Below are positions 15,551-16,571 of a stretch of 16,571 nt of DNA, piece after piece. The stretch is from an uncultured Lachnospiraceae bacterium (GTDB lineage Bacteria > Bacillota_A > Clostridia > Lachnospirales > Lachnospiraceae). Numbering within the stretch: the first letter of the stretch is position 1; each line of letters begins with the position of its first letter. A program made the translations under genes and the position numbers. The notes under the pieces are model-generated. The model was not told the origin of the DNA. It saw only the letters and a program-made list of their open reading frames with translations, and searched no databases. Location of the stretch: the NCBI GenBank assembly GCA_910585655.1, contig CAJUFW010000043.1:1-16571 (forward strand), in the 5' to 3' direction.

Positions 15551-15577
15551 AAAGAAACAGAAAGGAGCGGTAGCCAT

Positions 15578-16105
15578 ATGGATATGGGCAAGGAAGGAAC
15601 GGTTGTATCTGCAAAGAAGGATACGCAGAAGGGAAAGTATATGACCTTCAAATCAGGAAACGAGTATTTCGGTCTGGAAATTCAATATGTCAATGATATC
15701 ATACAATTCCAGGATATTACGCCGATTCCTGAGACGGAAGACTATATTAAAGGTCTGATTAACCTGCGTGGAAAAGTTATTCCGGTGGTGGATGTACAAA
15801 TCCGTTTTAATCAGGAGCCATATGAGTATAACAACAGAACCTGCATTATAGTTGTGGTAGTCAGATCCATGATGATCGGATTGATTGTAGAGCAGATCGC
15901 AGAGGTTGTAGAGATTTCGGAGGACAATATTTTACCGCCTCCGACTTTAGGGCGTGCAGGAAAAGAGCATCACAAATATGTGTATGGGATTGGCAAAGTA
16001 GGAGATTCTGTCAAGCTACTGTTAGATCCGGAAAAGCTGTTAAACGACGATGATGGATTGGCAGACGGGGAAGATAGAGACAGTGATGAAGAAGGAGAGG
16101 ATTAA
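15578..16105 (+). CDS. cheW: Chemotaxis coupling protein CheW
   Basis: A 175-aa CheW that couples MCPs to CheA. The SH3-like CheW fold covers about residues 18-152 (YMTFKSGNEYFGLEIQYVNDI onward) and includes the signature GLINLRGKVIPVVDV (N62, R64, G65). The protein is a little longer than enteric CheW because of a strongly acidic Asp/Glu-rich tail at about 155-175. An AAAGGAG site at 15561-15567 precedes the ATG, and the next gene starts two bases after its stop. The position between cheA and an MCP gene is typical of a signalling-array operon. Confidence 0.94.
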   Translation: MDMGKEGTVVSAKKDTQKGKYMTFKSGNEYFGLEIQYVNDIIQFQDITPIPETEDYIKGLINLRGKVIPVVDVQIRFNQEPYEYNNRTCIIVVVVRSMMIGLIVEQIAEVVEISEDNILPPPTLGRAGKEHHKYVYGIGKVGDSVKLLLDPEKLLNDDDGLADGEDRDSDEEGED

Positions 16106-16107
16106 TC

Positions 16108-16571
16108 ATGAGAAACATGAAGATGAAAACAAAATTGATTGTAGGGTTTCTGATTCCCGTTGTACTGACTATTATTAATGTAGTTGTCGGAAATCTGGTG
16201 ACAGCAAAGATGCAGCATGTAGAAAATATGCAAAAGTATGTTGTGGAATCTACCATAGCAACTACTGCGATAGCGCTTGTTTCTATATTGATTACATTAT
16301 ATGTCGCTCTGCTGTTGATTAAAGTGATTGAAAAGTCAGTAGCACAGCTTTCTGACGCGGCAAAGGACATTGCCATGGGGCGTGTCAACATCAACATGGT
16401 AAAATACAACAACGATGAGTTCGGCGATTTGGTAGATGAATATAATCAGGTAATTGACAATATCAAATATCAGTCCGAGATTGCAAAAGAGGTTTCCAAT
16501 GGTAATCTGACGATTACCGTTACCCCGAAATCTCCGGAAGATTTATTAGGAAATTCTTTAAAGAAGCTGGT
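16108..16571 (+). CDS. Methyl-accepting chemotaxis protein, N-terminal part (truncated by window end)
   Basis: The frame from ATG 16108 is open for 154 codons to the window end. A GAAGGAGAGG site (16091-16100) precedes it. Two hydrophobic helices, about residues 10-32 and 50-71, flank only some 17 residues (33-49), so the extracellular part is almost absent. A HAMP domain follows at about 72-122 (DIAMGRVNIN, then DEFGDLVDEYNQV). A second HAMP-like segment starts near 123 (IAKEVSNGNLTITV...LLGNSLKKL), suggesting tandem HAMP units. The methylation and signalling hairpin lies beyond the window, so MCP is inferred from this architecture and the cheA-cheW context; a HAMP sensor kinase is the alternative. 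Confidence 0.85.
   Translation, partial: MRNMKMKTKLIVGFLIPVVLTIINVVVGNLVTAKMQHVENMQKYVVESTIATTAIALVSILITLYVALLLIKVIEKSVAQLSDAAKDIAMGRVNINMVKYNNDEFGDLVDEYNQVIDNIKYQSEIAKEVSNGNLTITVTPKSPEDLLGNSLKKL

Noticed and set aside
1..16571. tRNA or rRNA genes, CRISPR arrays, insertion sequences, att sites
   Set aside because: None seen. There are no repeat-spacer arrays, transposase motifs, or long terminal inverted repeats, and gene density is continuous.

Overview
The window looks like a metagenome-assembled contig from a low-to-mid GC Firmicute, most likely a clostridial (Lachnospiraceae-type) anaerobe. The reasons are strong purine-rich Shine-Dalgarno sites, tightly packed co-directional genes, and chemotaxis and HD-GYP proteins of clostridial flavour. 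All supported genes are on the + strand. The first 26 bases are not genomic: they match the Illumina TruSeq read-2 adapter tail at 25 of 26 positions, so real sequence starts near base 27.

Region 1 (27-7191) is the distal part of an operon: the last codons of an unidentified gene, a von Willebrand A (VWA) protein with an intact MIDAS site, a protein with two SWIM zinc-binding motifs, an orphan 113-aa protein whose start overlaps the SWIM gene's end, and a 1218-aa DUF4132 protein. The VWA, SWIM and DUF4132 types and sizes resemble the poorly understood yehL-yehM-yehP-yehQ / yehI (molR region) proteins of E. coli. The MoxR-type AAA+ ATPase expected with such a set would lie upstream, outside the window.

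Region 2 (7192-16571) is a chemosensory and c-di-GMP signalling operon with a good sigma-A-type promoter at 7222-7251. Its order is REC-HD-GYP response regulator, soluble PAS histidine kinase, a second REC-HD-GYP protein with degenerate metal ligands, CheR, CheB, a CheY-like receiver, CheA, CheW, and the start of a methyl-accepting chemotaxis protein (MCP) cut by the window end. No flagellar gene and no CheC, CheD, CheX or CheZ is visible. The likely logic is that the MCP, CheW and CheA drive CheY-like and CheB receivers, CheR and CheB set adaptation, and the soluble kinase feeds one or both HD-GYP regulators. A non-flagellar output, such as second-messenger control or type IV pilus motility, is plausible but inferred.

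Several gene starts were moved downstream on RBS, promoter and domain evidence: 7310, 9934, 11016 and 11859. The most interesting points are the active-looking/degenerate HD-GYP pair, a set of mutually exclusive hairpins ahead of the histidine kinase gene, the orphan 113-aa protein, and an MCP with almost no extracellular domain.
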